From NCBI GenBank assembly GCA_938001995.1, contig CALLAV010000096.1:1-5328 (forward strand): a stretch of 5,328 nucleotides of DNA, in the 5' to 3' direction. This document shows positions 1-5,128 of the stretch, piece after piece; position 1 is the first letter of the stretch; each line of letters begins with the position of its first letter. The notes beneath the pieces are model-generated. The model saw only the letters and a program-made list of their open reading frames with translations, had not been told where the DNA came from and searched no databases. The stretch comes from an uncultured Amylibacter sp. Its GTDB lineage: Bacteria > Pseudomonadota > Alphaproteobacteria > Rhodobacterales > Rhodobacteraceae. A program made the translations under genes and the position numbers.

Positions 1-1
1 T

Positions 2-1105
2 GTGTCCCACGCCATCGCGCAAACCACGGATCAGTGGAAGCTGACGGATGTGAGCAAGCGTAAAAAAGCCAAGGTTCACTTCGATTTTCTGGAGTTCAAA
101 GCTTACCTATCACGGCTGCAAAACTTCCTTGGTGAGATTAAGTCCACGTTGCAAAGAAATGGTCAAACAGCGTTTCCACTGGCGTTTGAAGAACTGAACG
201 ATCTGGATGTGTATAACGGGTTGGCCCAGTTTCTTGGCAGTGACGAACAGTTGAAACAACTGGGTGACAAGATCGTACGCCAAAACCCCGAAGGCCTGCG
301 GGAAAAGGTAGAGAATTACGATGAGATGATTGAGCAGGTCAAAATGCTCGATCTTTTGGGGTCGGACGTGATCCCTGTCTTGGAGCAGGTGCGTAATCCT
401 GGGTCCAAGAACTTTGTGGCCACATCGAATCCGCCGTTGTTGTTTATGCCGATGCAAAAAGGCGATCAGCCTGAAGTGGCGGCTTGGTTGCGGGCTCATT
501 CGACCGAAACCAATACCGAGATGAACCAGAAGCAACTTGCGACTTGGTTGACGGAAAATCCAGTGCGCAAGTCCTTTACGGTTCTGCGTCATCCACTGGA
601 ACGGGCCTATTCAGCATTTTATCGGCACATTTTTAAGTCTGGCGATGATCAATTTCCGTGGATCCGCACGACGTTGGAAAACAGCTACGGCATGGAGCTG
701 CCCAGCAATGCGATGACGGAAAAACCGAACCGAACAGTTCTGGAAAATTCGGGGTATGGCGTTAAGGAGCACCAAACTGCGTTTTTCGGATTTTTGCGGT
801 TCCTAAAGGGCAATTTACAGGGGCAGACCCGTGCGCGGATTGATCAATCTTGGGCGTCCCAAAATTCGATTCTGCAGGGATATTGCCGTCTGGTGTTTCC
901 CGACGTGATCATCCGATACGAGGTTTTGGCGGATGAGTTGGCGCGCATTGAAAGTGATATGGGTTTGCAAAACCAACCGCTATCTTCTGGTGAAGAAGAT
1001 CAATGCTATACGCTTGCGGATATCTACGACGATGAAATGGATACCCTAAGTCGCGACGTCTATGCGCGCGACTATGTCATGTACGGGTTTGAAAAATGGG
1101 GCTAA
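2..1105 (+). CDS. NodH-like sulfotransferase family protein, 5'-truncated, two-module
   Basis: The frame is open from the left edge, so the true start lies upstream; the GTG at position 2 is only the first in-frame start-like codon. The 367 visible residues look like the tail of one sulfotransferase-like module followed by a second one. Residues 58-80 (FPLAFEELND, then a GLAQFLG motif) match the usual sulfotransferase C-terminal pattern of a YEDL-type strand followed by FLG. A second module begins near residue 137. Residues 193-206 (TVLRHPLERAYSAF) form a clear 3'-phosphate-binding motif for the sulfate donor PAPS, with the expected Arg and Ser. Residues 302-313 (VIIRYEVLADEL) repeat the YEDL strand, and the end (YARDYVMYGF) is typical of Sulfotransfer_2-like proteins. 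The equivalent of the 5' P-loop in module two, near residues 143-155 (NPPLLFMPMQKGD), is degenerate. Family sulfotransferases move sulfate from PAPS to a carbohydrate or other acceptor; the acceptor cannot be inferred here. The stop lies one base from that of the convergent ptsN. Confidence 0.75.
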   Translation: MSHAIAQTTDQWKLTDVSKRKKAKVHFDFLEFKAYLSRLQNFLGEIKSTLQRNGQTAFPLAFEELNDLDVYNGLAQFLGSDEQLKQLGDKIVRQNPEGLREKVENYDEMIEQVKMLDLLGSDVIPVLEQVRNPGSKNFVATSNPPLLFMPMQKGDQPEVAAWLRAHSTETNTEMNQKQLATWLTENPVRKSFTVLRHPLERAYSAFYRHIFKSGDDQFPWIRTTLENSYGMELPSNAMTEKPNRTVLENSGYGVKEHQTAFFGFLRFLKGNLQGQTRARIDQSWASQNSILQGYCRLVFPDVIIRYEVLADELARIESDMGLQNQPLSSGEEDQCYTLADIYDDEMDTLSRDVYARDYVMYGFEKWG

Positions 1106-1113
1106 TTTAAGCC
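1100..1113. terminator. Possible weak bidirectional terminator hairpin
   Basis: GGCT (1100-1103) and AGCC (1110-1113) can pair around a six-base AT loop that contains both stop codons of the convergent genes. Going rightward the hairpin is followed by a short T run (1116-1119); going leftward it is followed after CCA by a run of five T on the minus strand. The symmetry suits a shared terminator for the sulfotransferase and ptsN, but a four-base-pair stem is short, so this is tentative. Confidence 0.25.
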
Positions 1114-1571
1114 GCTTTTGACGTCGTCAATTCAGTCAGAATCGAAAACAGCGTTTGCGGCTGATTGTTGGCCCGCAGTGTTTTGCAGTTTTCGTCGCTG
1201 CGCAGCGTGCGCGACACCATAGCCAAGGCTTTCAAATGTTCTGGGCTGTCATTTGCTGGGGCAAGCAGCGTAAAGATCAAATCCACAGGCTGGCGATCCA
1301 TGCTGTCAAAATTCACAGGCTTTTCCAGACGGAAAAACAAACCAACAATGCGGTCGAGCGTTTCGAACCGTGCGTGTGGAATCGCGACACCACGGCCAAC
1401 GCCCGTGGTGCCAAGGTTTTCGCGCGCCTGCAGAGCGGTAAAAATCTCATCCGATTTGAGGCCGTAAGCAACCTCAGCATGATCGGAGATGTCTTGTAGA
1501 AGACGTTTTTTACTGGATGCACCCGCAGCAAACCGTACTGCGTTTGGATCCAAGATTTCGGCCATATCCAT
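1107..1571 (-). CDS. ptsN: Nitrogen PTS regulatory protein EIIA-Ntr (PtsN)
   Basis: PtsN is the last phosphate acceptor of the nitrogen phosphotransfer system (PtsP to NPr to PtsN). It is a soluble cytoplasmic regulator that does not carry sugar. The chosen start gives 154 residues, the usual family length. The EIIA type-2 fold is recognisable from the motif GVGRGVAIPHARF, where His66 is the expected phosphorylated residue, and from the later strand VDLIFTLLAP followed by the HLKALA helix. I chose the ATG at 1571 because AGGA sits six bases upstream (1578-1581). The longer frame from 1616 would add 15 non-family residues and overlap the end of hpf, while the ATG at 1565 is too far from the ribosome-binding site. 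The gene follows hpf after 26 bases with no terminator, so the two are likely co-transcribed, the order seen across proteobacteria. The stop is convergent with the sulfotransferase gene. Confidence 0.95.
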   Translation of the reverse strand: MDMAEILDPNAVRFAAGASSKKRLLQDISDHAEVAYGLKSDEIFTALQARENLGTTGVGRGVAIPHARFETLDRIVGLFFRLEKPVNFDSMDRQPVDLIFTLLAPANDSPEHLKALAMVSRTLRSDENCKTLRANNQPQTLFSILTELTTSKAA

Positions 1572-1597
1572 TTTATGTCCTAGCTCTGCTCGCCGGG

Positions 1598-2167
1598 TTA
1601 TTCCGGGTCTATCCAACCGATGTTACCATCGGACCGTTTGTAGACCACGTTCACCCTTTTTTGCCCTTCGTTCTGGAATACCAAAACGTTTTCGCCGGCC
1701 AACTCCATTTGCATGACAGCTTCCCCGACGGACAAGGATTTAATCTTGGTCTGTGTTTCTGCGACGATAATGGGCTGCAACGTATCAGGTTCGCTCGCAT
1801 CTTCACCGGCATCTTCTTGAGCGAGGATATACGACGGAGCGCCGAATGTTTCAACCGGTGACGTGCGATGAGAGTGATGATCTTTTAAGCGCCGCTTATA
1901 TCTACGCAATTGTTTTTCCATCTTTTCTCCGCAAGCGTCGAAAGATTCGTAGATTTCAGTGGCGTGTGCTTTGGCGTTTACCGTTAATCCCGTAGATAAA
2001 TGAACGGATGATTCGCAGACAAATTCATGTCTGTCTTTGGAAAACGTAATGTTGGCCTCGGTCGGTCGTTCGGCATATTTTTCGACGATTTCATTAAGCT
2101 CCTGCTTCACATGAATTTGCAAAGATTCCCCAATATCGAGTTGTTTTCCGCTGATTTGGTAACGCAT
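1598..2167 (-). CDS. hpf: Long-form ribosome hibernation promoting factor (HPF/RaiA family)
   Basis: The protein binds the 30S subunit and stores inactive ribosomes as 100S dimers when growth slows. At 189 residues it is the long form. Residues 1 to about 100 are the YfiA/HPF ribosome-binding domain (start MRYQISGKQLDIG, then a Lys/Arg-rich helix EKMEKQLRRYKRRLKDHH near 81-98). An acidic linker follows at about 115-130. The C-terminal dimerisation domain, from about 133 to 189, includes VGEAVMQMELAGENVLVF and ends in the NVVYKRSDGNIGWIDPE pattern. The start is supported by AAAGGAG at 2173-2179, five bases upstream of the ATG. The long form makes dimers without a separate RMF protein (family knowledge). 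hpf lies upstream of ptsN and downstream of lptB. A 16-codon leader ORF ends on the base directly before its ATG, which suggests coupled translation. Confidence 0.96.
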   Translation of the reverse strand: MRYQISGKQLDIGESLQIHVKQELNEIVEKYAERPTEANITFSKDRHEFVCESSVHLSTGLTVNAKAHATEIYESFDACGEKMEKQLRRYKRRLKDHHSHRTSPVETFGAPSYILAQEDAGEDASEPDTLQPIIVAETQTKIKSLSVGEAVMQMELAGENVLVFQNEGQKRVNVVYKRSDGNIGWIDPE

Positions 2168-2218
2168 TTAGGCTCCTTTCAAGAGTTTCAGAGCATGGCT
2201 CTGCCGGATGGTATTCAT
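2168..2218 (-). CDS. Putative 16-aa leader peptide / upstream ORF of hpf
   Basis: On the minus strand an ATG at 2218 opens a 16-codon frame (MNTIRQSHALKLLKGA) whose TAA (2170-2168) directly abuts the hpf ATG at 2167. It has a near-perfect Shine-Dalgarno, GGAGG at 2227-2231, eight bases before the ATG, which looks stronger than many real sites in this window. The hpf ribosome-binding site lies inside its last codons, and a CAGAGC-CAT-GCTCTG hairpin lies in its middle. Ribosomes finishing the leader could open that hairpin and restart at hpf. The peptide has no recognisable family and no obvious run of one amino acid of the classical attenuator kind. That it is translated is inference. The same frame extends back to 2368, but nothing supports the longer version. 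Confidence 0.4.
   Translation of the reverse strand: MNTIRQSHALKLLKGA
2189..2203 (-). promoter_or_regulatory. Hairpin just upstream of the hpf ribosome-binding site
   Basis: This is a perfect six-base-pair stem, CAGAGC/GCTCTG, around a three-base loop. In the transcript it ends ten bases before the AAAGGAG of hpf and lies within the putative leader ORF. No U run follows, so it is not an intrinsic terminator. A role in translation of hpf is possible but unproven. Confidence 0.4.
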
Positions 2219-2232
2219 CCACAGGTCCTCCC

Positions 2233-2249
2233 CCGTGCAATGCGCACGG
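2233..2249 (-). promoter_or_regulatory. GC-rich hairpin in the hpf leader
   Basis: CCGTGC and GCACGG pair perfectly (six base pairs, five-base loop). In the minus-strand transcript the stem ends two bases before the GGAGG that precedes the 16-codon leader ORF. The next bases are GGGAGG, not U-rich, so this is not a terminator. If folded it would crowd the leader's ribosome-binding site. Confidence 0.35.
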
Positions 2250-2314
2250 CGTAACATTATCAGACTGCTGCGAAGCGGCGGTTCTGAGTGATGCACGTTA
2301 AAACTAAAGGGGTG

Positions 2315-2330
2315 ACCATATTTAAATGGT
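2315..2330. repeat. Imperfect dyad overlapping the putative hpf -10 box
   Basis: ACCAT (2315-2319) and ATGGT (2326-2330) form five-base inverted arms around the AT-rich centre ATTTAA. The dyad covers the proposed -10 hexamer of the hpf promoter, where an operator would be expected. It may equally be chance in an AT-rich stretch. Confidence 0.3.
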
Positions 2331-2354
2331 AGTCTGACAAAGGCGATCTTGCAA
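2326..2354 (-). promoter_or_regulatory. Possible sigma-70-type promoter for hpf-ptsN
   Basis: On the minus strand TTGCAA (2349-2354) is followed after exactly 17 bases by TACCAT (2326-2331). Each hexamer matches four of six consensus positions. Transcription would start near 2319 and leave a leader of about 150 bases holding two hairpins and the short ORF. A separate GATAAT (2256-2261) resembles a -10 box but has no matching -35. The 230-base gap between lptB and hpf makes a promoter here likely; the exact boxes are uncertain. Confidence 0.3.
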
Positions 2355-2397
2355 CTTTTTAGCAGCAAAAATTTGAAACTGTGAAAAGTGTTAACGC

Positions 2398-3150
2398 TTA
2401 GACGCGGAACTCGTCGCCCAAATAGACGCGGCGCACATCTTTGTTTTTGACAACTTCTTCGGGGGAACCTGACATCAGGACAGTGCCGCCATACAGAATA
2501 TAAGCGCGGTCGATGATTTCGAGCGTTTCACGAACATTGTGGTCGGTGATCAACACGCCGATGTCGCGGTTTTTCAACTGTGCAACCAATGTGCGGATAT
2601 CCCCCACAGCGATGGGGTCCACGCCCGCAAAAGGTTCGTCCAGCAGGACGTAGTTCGGGTTTCCTGCCAAACAGCGGGCAATTTCAACGCGACGACGTTC
2701 TCCGCCAGACAGGGCTACGGCGGGGCTGTCGCGCAGATGCGTGACAGAAAACTCTTCCATCAGTTGTTCGGTGCGCCCGCGTTGATCGGCGCGGTTTGGC
2801 TCCCACAATTCCACCACGCTGGCAATATTTTGTTCCACGGTCATCCCGCGAAAGATGCTGGCTTCTTGGGGCAGGTACCCCAACCCGAGCCGTGCGCGGC
2901 GGTACATTGGAAGATCGGTTACATCCCGCCCGTCGATTGAAACATTGCCCGTGTCGGCAGCAATGAGGCCCGCGATCGAATAGAAGCTGGTGGTTTTACC
3001 CGCACCGTTTGGCCCCAATAGCGCAACGACCTCGCCGCGGTTAAGGCGCATAGACACATCCGTCAGCACTTTGCGCTTTTTGAATGCTTTGCTTAGCCCG
3101 ACGACGGACAGCCCTGTGGGCGTTGTATCATCGCTGTCTATTTGGGTCAT
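2398..3150 (-). CDS. lptB: LPS export ABC transporter ATP-binding protein LptB
   Basis: LptB is the cytoplasmic ATPase of the LptB2FG transporter, which pulls lipopolysaccharide from the inner membrane and pushes it along the LptC-LptA bridge to the outer membrane. All ABC ATPase motifs are intact in 250 residues: Walker A GPNGAGKT (46-53), Q-loop Gln95 in GYLPQEASIF, signature LSGGERRRVEIAR (147-159), Walker B VLLDEP (168-173), the D-loop region GVDP (176-179), and switch His204 in LITDHNVRETL. The GYLPQEASIFRGMTVEQNI and TDHNVRETL stretches distinguish LptB from branched-chain amino-acid transporters of similar length. The ten or so residues before the domain are a normal variable extension. 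The ATG overlaps the lptA stop as ATGA (3150-3147), so translation is probably coupled. The membrane partners lptF and lptG are not in the window. No clear terminator follows the stop. Confidence 0.97.
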   Translation of the reverse strand: MTQIDSDDTTPTGLSVVGLSKAFKKRKVLTDVSMRLNRGEVVALLGPNGAGKTTSFYSIAGLIAADTGNVSIDGRDVTDLPMYRRARLGLGYLPQEASIFRGMTVEQNIASVVELWEPNRADQRGRTEQLMEEFSVTHLRDSPAVALSGGERRRVEIARCLAGNPNYVLLDEPFAGVDPIAVGDIRTLVAQLKNRDIGVLITDHNVRETLEIIDRAYILYGGTVLMSGSPEEVVKNKDVRRVYLGDEFRV

Positions 3151-3641
3151 TGATCGGACTTAGGCACAAATACTGTTTTGACGTTGCCGCTCATTTTGCC
3201 GCGACTGGTTTTCAGATCGAGCTTGAGAACATCACCCGAAATGGCGTTCACACCTTGGACAAGCACAACATCACCAGACAGATCGACAGTGCCTGATCCA
3301 ATCTTGTAAACACCGCTTTGGGCTTCGGCTATTTCGTTGCCATTGGTGAACATGACGTTGCTGGTGGCGGTCACGCTTTCAATCGCGCTTTGTTCTGCGT
3401 TGTAGCGGACTTTGATCTTGTTGGCGGCAAGGATCAACTGGCCCTGAACCACGCGCGCATTGCCTTCAAACGTGGCGGAATTTGAGTCCTGTTCCACAGT
3501 CAGGTTGTCAGCGGTGACTTCGACAGGTTCGCTGCCGTCGATTTCAATCGGGCTGAGCGCGATGCCTGTGCCTTGGGCAAATACGGGGCCAGATGCCAGT
3601 ACGGCAATGACAGCAATGCTCTGCAAAATGTGATGACGCAT
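3147..3641 (-). CDS. lptA: Periplasmic LPS transport protein LptA (OstA-like)
   Basis: LptA forms the periplasmic beta-jellyroll filament that carries lipopolysaccharide from LptC to LptD. With the ATG at 3641 the product is 164 residues. It starts with a clear Sec signal peptide (MRHHILQSIAVIAVLASGPVFA), with likely cleavage after Ala22 at V-F-A. The OstA/LptA domain follows at about residues 36-145, with repeating beta strands such as VEVTADNLTVEQDSNSATFEG, ILAANKIKVRYN and GDVLKLDLKT. A TTG twelve bases upstream (3653) would add four residues, but the ATG gives the better signal peptide and has a G-rich stretch (3646-3650) five bases ahead. That site is a poor Shine-Dalgarno, so coupling to lptC, whose stop is 20 bases away, may help. 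The stop overlaps the lptB start by four bases. Confidence 0.93.
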   Translation of the reverse strand: MRHHILQSIAVIAVLASGPVFAQGTGIALSPIEIDGSEPVEVTADNLTVEQDSNSATFEGNARVVQGQLILAANKIKVRYNAEQSAIESVTATSNVMFTNGNEIAEAQSGVYKIGSGTVDLSGDVVLVQGVNAISGDVLKLDLKTSRGKMSGNVKTVFVPKSDQ

Positions 3642-3659
3642 GGCCGCCCCCAAAATGAA

Positions 3660-4301
3660 TTATCCCTCGGCAGGGTTGTATATCAATTTAACGCCTTTGT
3701 TAAACACAAGAACCGCATTCCCCGTCGGAACTTGGTCAAGGTTTTGTGTCAGCGTCATGGCCCCCGCTTCGATAGAGCCAACTGGCCCTTGCGCAACGAC
3801 AGGACCTTCACTGTAAAGGTTGCCGGTCTGGAAGTCTATTTCGACACTTGTGCTTGTCGCGGTGTAGCCGTCCGTTGTGCGCAATTTTACGCCGTTTGTG
3901 AGCGTTGCTTCGCTTGAACGGATATCAAGTGCGCCTAATCCAGCAGTTGTTCGCATGGTGCGTCCGTCTTTGAAGTTAATCGTCGTTTGGGGTTTGCTCA
4001 GCTCGACTTTGTTTGGTTTAGGTCCGTCAGGCAGGGCCCATTCCGCAACAATTGAAAACGCGTCACCTGATTTCGTCACACCCGAAAAGTTCGGATTTGT
4101 AATGCGCTGGCCGACTGCCAGTTCTGCGAGGGGCCCGTCAATAACTTCGGCCAGTTCATTCAATTTATTCGCATTCGACATCAAAAAGATACTGCCCACC
4201 AACACCACCCCGACAATGGGAAACGCCCATTTCAGGACACGCACCATACGGGAGTATCCATCGCGCTTTGTGACGCCGATTGTGGGTTCTTGGCTTTTCA
4301 C
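3660..4301 (-). CDS. lptC: LPS export protein LptC, inner-membrane anchored
   Basis: LptC sits on the LptB2FG complex with one membrane helix and passes lipopolysaccharide to LptA. Using the GTG at 4301 the product is 213 residues. A short, basic cytoplasmic tail ends in YSRMVRVLKWAFP. One transmembrane segment follows at about residues 22-41. The rest is a periplasmic beta-rich domain in which strands such as FSGVTKSGDAFSIVAEWALP and AGLGALDIRSSEATLTNGVKL resemble the LptC/LptA beta-jellyroll. The alphaproteobacterial pattern YSR..R.LK.A.P just before the helix supports the assignment, as does the position before lptA and lptB. The start is uncertain. A TTG at 4316 gives 218 residues and overlaps rnd, and an ATG at 4247 would leave almost no tail. 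I chose the GTG because it lies one base after the rnd stop, which suits restart by terminating ribosomes; no Shine-Dalgarno is visible for any choice. Confidence 0.9.
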   Translation of the reverse strand: MKSQEPTIGVTKRDGYSRMVRVLKWAFPIVGVVLVGSIFLMSNANKLNELAEVIDGPLAELAVGQRITNPNFSGVTKSGDAFSIVAEWALPDGPKPNKVELSKPQTTINFKDGRTMRTTAGLGALDIRSSEATLTNGVKLRTTDGYTATSTSVEIDFQTGNLYSEGPVVAQGPVGSIEAGAMTLTQNLDQVPTGNAVLVFNKGVKLIYNPAEG

Positions 4302-4302
4302 G

Positions 4303-4917
4303 TTACGAATGCGCAAAAATGTCTGTGTCAGGCCAACCCATCAGGTCCAGCGCGCCACGATGTGGAAGGAAGTCAAAACAGGCCTGTGCGATTTCTGTAC
4401 GTCCCTCACGGGCAAGGCGCACATCGAGTTCGGCCTTTAGGCGATGCAGGTACAAAACATCAGACGCAGCATAGTCAATCTGTGCTTGCGTGAGTGTATC
4501 CGCTCCCCAATCAGAGCTTTGCTGTTGTTTGGAAATATCCACACCAATCAATTCCTGCGTCAGGTTTTTAAGTCCGTGCCGGTCCGTATAGGTCCGCACC
4601 AGTTTCGACGCGATCTTGGTGCAATATACGGGTGATGTGCGTACCCCAAAACGGTTTTCCATCACGGCGATATCAAAGCGGCCAAAGTGGAACAGTTTTA
4701 ACTGTTCTGGGTTCGCCAGCATTTTGCATAGGTTTGGTGCTTCGGTTTGATCTTGTGCGATCTGCACCAAATGTGCGTTTCCGTCACCCGAGGACAATTG
4801 CACAACACACAGACGGTCGCGGCTGGGGATCAGACCCATCGTTTCGCTGTCGATGGCAACAACGGGACCAAGGTCCAAATCATCCGGTAAATCGCCTTGG
4901 TGCACTGTGTTTGTCAT
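4303..4917 (-). CDS. rnd: Ribonuclease D-family 3'-5' exonuclease, catalytic domain only
   Basis: This is a DEDDy-type 3'-5' exonuclease; by family it would trim the 3' ends of tRNA or other structured RNAs with two metal ions. All catalytic residues are visible in the 204-residue product: Asp23 and Glu25 in AIDSETMGL, Asp82 in FHFGRFDIAVM, and Tyr149 with Asp153 in DYAASDVLYL. The protein ends soon after the exonuclease domain, so the HRDC domains of E. coli RNase D (about 375 residues) are absent. This short form is common in alphaproteobacteria, often beside lptC, and I read it as a natural form and not a truncation. The ATG at 4917 has AGGGA at 4928-4932, ten bases upstream. It is the first gene of the likely rnd-lptC-lptA-lptB transcript. 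The symbol is by family; whether its substrates match E. coli RNase D is unknown. Confidence 0.92.
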   Translation of the reverse strand: MTNTVHQGDLPDDLDLGPVVAIDSETMGLIPSRDRLCVVQLSSGDGNAHLVQIAQDQTEAPNLCKMLANPEQLKLFHFGRFDIAVMENRFGVRTSPVYCTKIASKLVRTYTDRHGLKNLTQELIGVDISKQQQSSDWGADTLTQAQIDYAASDVLYLHRLKAELDVRLAREGRTEIAQACFDFLPHRGALDLMGWPDTDIFAHS

Positions 4918-4958
4918 ATGGTGTCTTTCCCTAAAAATTGGCCGCGCCCGACGGCTGT

Positions 4959-4987
4959 AACATAGGCATAAACGCTAAGGGATTAAA
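4959..4987 (-). promoter_or_regulatory. Possible promoter for the rnd-lpt operon
   Basis: On the minus strand TTTAAT (4982-4987) is followed after 17 bases by TATGTT (4959-4964). The -10 matches four and the -35 three of six consensus bases, so it is weak. It is placed sensibly, about 40 bases before the rnd start codon. A TGTAACA heptamer (4956-4962) overlaps the -10 box. Confidence 0.25.
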
Positions 4988-5035
4988 GACCCGTAGACGG
5001 GGTTGTGAAATCGTGAAGTGTTACAAAATTTATCT

Positions 5036-5050
5036 ACAATTCCATATTGT
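5036..5050. repeat. Short inverted repeat in the divergent promoter region
   Basis: ACAAT (5036-5040) and ATTGT (5046-5050) form perfect five-base arms around TCCAT. The repeat sits between the TGTTACA at 5019-5025 and the TGTAACA that starts at 5050, giving a nested dyad. It may be part of a larger operator. Confidence 0.3.
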
Positions 5051-5070
5051 GTAACATTTTGTTTTACACA
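5048..5070. promoter_or_regulatory. Candidate operator dyad upstream of the thiolase gene
   Basis: TGTGTAA (5048-5054) and TTACACA (5064-5070) are perfect seven-base inverted arms separated by nine bases, giving a 23-base dyad of a size typical for a dimeric regulator. The right arm overlaps the likely -35 box of the thiolase promoter, where a repressor would act. The regulator cannot be named from the sequence: the motif is not a CRP, FNR or LexA consensus as I know them. Confidence 0.45.
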
Positions 5071-5091
5071 GCCAGTTTGTCCTGCTATTTC
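5063..5091 (+). promoter_or_regulatory. Likely promoter of the thiolase gene
   Basis: TTTACA (5063-5068) matches five of six -35 positions and is followed after 17 bases by TATTTC (5086-5091), which matches only the first three -10 positions. Transcription would begin near 5098, leaving a leader of about 30 bases that contains the ribosome-binding site. Its overlap with the dyad at 5048-5070 suggests repression. Confidence 0.4.
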
Positions 5092-5108
5092 ACACACAAG
5101 AGAATACA

Positions 5109-5118
5109 CCTGATCAGG
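5109..5118. repeat. Perfect 10-bp palindrome CCTGATCAGG at the thiolase ribosome-binding site
   Basis: CCTGATCAGG is fully self-complementary and its right half supplies the AGG of the Shine-Dalgarno AGGA (5116-5119). It could be a protein-binding site in DNA. A hairpin in RNA is unlikely because no loop remains without breaking the central pairs. Confidence 0.4.
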
Positions 5119-5128
5119 AATCACACCT

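Noticed and set aside
110..592. 160-codon minus-strand frame inside the sulfotransferase gene
   Set aside because: It is antisense to a gene with clear family motifs, has a composition typical of a reverse-frame shadow, and shows no recognisable domain or supporting ribosome-binding site.
2027..2254. 75-codon plus-strand frame across the hpf start and leader
   Set aside because: It runs antisense through the hpf N-terminal domain and has no family resemblance.
2168..2368. 66-codon minus-strand frame filling the lptB-hpf gap, considered as a real gene or an rpoN remnant
   Set aside because: Its first part has no good start signal and no resemblance to RpoN. Only the last 16 codons, with their own strong Shine-Dalgarno, are kept as a tentative leader ORF.
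2349..2397. Intrinsic terminator after lptB
   Set aside because: The region has A and T runs but only a four-base TTGC/GCAA pairing and no GC-rich stem ahead of a T tract in the direction of transcription.
3877..4440. 187-codon plus-strand frame antisense to lptC and rnd
   Set aside because: It spans the junction of two well-supported genes on the other strand and its translation has no recognisable motif; it is a shadow.
4990..5001. CCCG-TAGA-CGGG hairpin in the divergent intergenic region as a terminator
   Set aside because: The stem has only four base pairs, no T run follows on either strand, and it lies between divergent genes where no terminator is needed.
5005..5025. CRP/FNR-type site near TGTGAAATCGTGAAGTG
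   Set aside because: TGTGA is not followed by TCACA at the right spacing, and no TTGAT-N4-ATCAA pattern is present.
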